This document shows, one piece after another, positions 13,792 through 14,961 of a stretch of 14,961 bases of DNA. The notes under the pieces are model-generated. The model was not told the DNA's origin and did no database searches. It worked only from the letters and a program-made list of their open reading frames with translations. A program made the position numbers and the translations under genes. Position 1 is the stretch's first letter. Each line of letters opens with the position of its first letter. Source of the DNA: an uncultured Actinomycetes bacterium (GTDB lineage Bacteria; Actinomycetota; Aquicultoria; CAJVYJ01); contig CAJVYJ010000028.1 of the NCBI GenBank assembly GCA_913009475.1, positions 1 through 14,961 on the forward strand, written 5' to 3'.

Positions 13792-14759
13792 CTACACCGC
13801 CTGCGGGAAACTTTTATTCACTGATTTCGCTCTTTTGTTACGCGGCATCTCCAAAAGCACCATCGTATTACCGGGCTGAGTGGAGAGCAGCACTCGCTCG
13901 CAAGTATCGAGCATAATGCCAAAGCCCAGGCCCAAAGAATGTTTAGTGGAAAAACCGCGTTTTAAGGTGGCTTCGGGTAAAATGCTAAAATCAACACCCG
14001 GCCCTTGATCGGAAATCAATACTTGAATTGTGTCTCCTTTTTTGAAGAGTTGGACTTGGCCTTTTTCACCATGCTTAATAGCGTTTGTTGTGGCTTCGTT
14101 GGCCGCCAACACCAGGTCGACCGAACGTTGCCGGTCAGGTATTTGTTCTTCAATAATTTTTTTCAATTTTGAACGGGCGGTCGTAAGATCGTGATATGAA
14201 GTTAAAGTCATTTCCTTCATTAAGGGTTCGCCTAACATGGCTTTCATTTCCTCGCTGGTCAAGAAGACCAGGTGACCACCGGTTACCGCGCTTAGGGCGT
14301 CGGCGTAAGCTTTACGAATATTGCGTTCTTTGTCACGTGTTAACGCCTCAGCTTGTTTTCTTTCCGTAATATCACGGACAATCTCTTGAATTCTGCCGTC
14401 ATCAAGCATGACTCCGCTGGCTTCAACCGGTACTAAGCACCCATTTTTACAACTTAATACACGCTCGCTTAAGATAGTTTTCCCGGCTTTTAACGCGTCG
14501 ATGGGGAGCATGTTCCCATCCGCTTTTTCTTGTTCCGGAAATAAGTTTTTGATATTCATTTGCAATAATTCATTTTTTGAGTAGCCAAATAACTCGCAGC
14601 TCCGTTGATTGGCGGAAAGTATTTTGCCGTTGATGCCAAGGGTAAAAATGGCGTCGGAAGCTTGCTCCAGCAACATCCGGTAGCGCTTTTCACTGGCGCG
14701 TAGGGCGGCCTCGGTTTGCTTATGCTCAGTTATCTCATGTTCAAGCTCACTTACTTTCT
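13792..14759 (-). CDS. PAS-domain regulator with RsbW-like HATPase domain (5' truncated by adapter)
   Basis: The frame runs without a stop to the adapter junction, so the ATG at 14676 is internal. The first visible residues, SELEHEITEHKQTEAALRAS, are a PAC-to-PAS type linker that implies another sensor domain upstream. Numbering from the ATG at 14676, a PAS domain covers about 1-108 (YRMLLEQASDAIF to IVRDITERKQAE). A linker contains YADALSAVTGGHLVFLT, and the ATP-binding domain covers about 180-285: N box NEATTNAIKHG (E194, N198), G1 DQGPGVD (223-229) and G2 GLGFGI (249-254). No HisKA dimerisation helix or phospho-acceptor His before the N box is evident, so the output looks more like the serine-kinase/anti-sigma (RsbW, HATPase_c_2) type than a classical histidine kinase. 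Partner and signal are unknown. Confidence 0.82.
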
Positions 14760-14961
14760 AGATCGGAAGAGCACACGTCTGAACTCCAGTCACACTGATA
14801 TATCTCGTATGCCGTCTTCTGCTTGAAAAAAAAAAAACTATACTCTTTTCTCCTTTTTTTTTTTTCTCTTTTCCTTTTTTTTTTACCCAACCCTTCACCC
14901 CTCCTTCCCTCTCCCCCTCTGTCCTCTTTCTCCCTCTCCTCTTTTTATTCCCCTTTCCCCC
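14760..14961. other. Illumina index adapter and low-complexity read-out noise at the 3' contig end
   Basis: 14760-14825 is a TruSeq adapter: AGATCGGAAGAGCACACGTC..., the barcode ACTGATAT (14794-14801, matching TruSeq index 25), then ATCTCGTATGCC...GCTTG. A poly-A run (14826-14837) and T/C-only sequence to 14961 are what a sequencer reports after running off the template. None of this is genomic. Confidence 0.98.

Noticed and set aside
13550..13879. Plus-strand open frame of 109 codons
   Set aside because: It crosses repeat DNA and the antisense of the PAS regulator's end, with no ribosome binding site or recognisable motif.

Overview
The window is one assembled contig carrying untrimmed Illumina library adapters at both ends. 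Positions 1-205 hold a low-quality tail, a slightly damaged read-2 adapter and the complete 58-nt P5 adapter. Positions 14760-14825 hold a TruSeq index adapter, followed by poly-A and T/C-rich read-out noise to 14961. Only about 206-14759 is genuine DNA. It has moderate GC, compact coding, and several intergenic gaps full of palindromes.

The gene content is bacterial and looks most like a Clostridia-type or deep-branching Firmicutes lineage. The pointers are the walJ-htrA gene order (as in Bacillus walJ-yyxA), a large membrane protein with an alkaline-phosphatase-like domain of a kind I associate with Clostridia, and a PAS protein ending in an RsbW-like ATPase. No rRNA or tRNA gene is visible, so this is an inference of low to moderate strength.

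Layout. 206-946 is the 3' end of a NuoL-type proton-pumping subunit, closed by a hairpin terminator at 990-1019. On the minus strand at 1029-1106 lies a 25-residue C2H2 zinc-finger microprotein with a near-perfect ribosome binding site. 1276-3017 holds walJ and a PDZ-less HtrA-type protease. 3178-4018 holds two tandem, diverged winged-helix paralogues. 4085-6583 is argS-nfo; argS appears to start at a non-canonical ATT. 6592-8811 is a minus-strand phosphatase-like membrane protein. 8966-10261 is lysA.

10262-10880 is a non-coding island with at least five distinct palindromic or inverted-repeat elements. 10881-13230 is the overlapping hom-thrC pair. 13242-13439 is a 65-residue minus-strand protein with a strong ribosome binding site, and a second repeat patch follows at 13455-13730. 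13792-14759 is a 5'-truncated PAS/HATPase regulator.

lysA, hom and thrC all belong to the aspartate family (lysine and threonine branches), but the repeat island separates them, so they are probably not one transcript. argS and nfo abut and share a promoter. I see no defence system, CRISPR array, prophage or biosynthetic cluster. The most unusual items are the zinc-finger microprotein, the apparent ATT start of argS, the inverted repeat abutting the walJ start codon, and the nested palindromic island.
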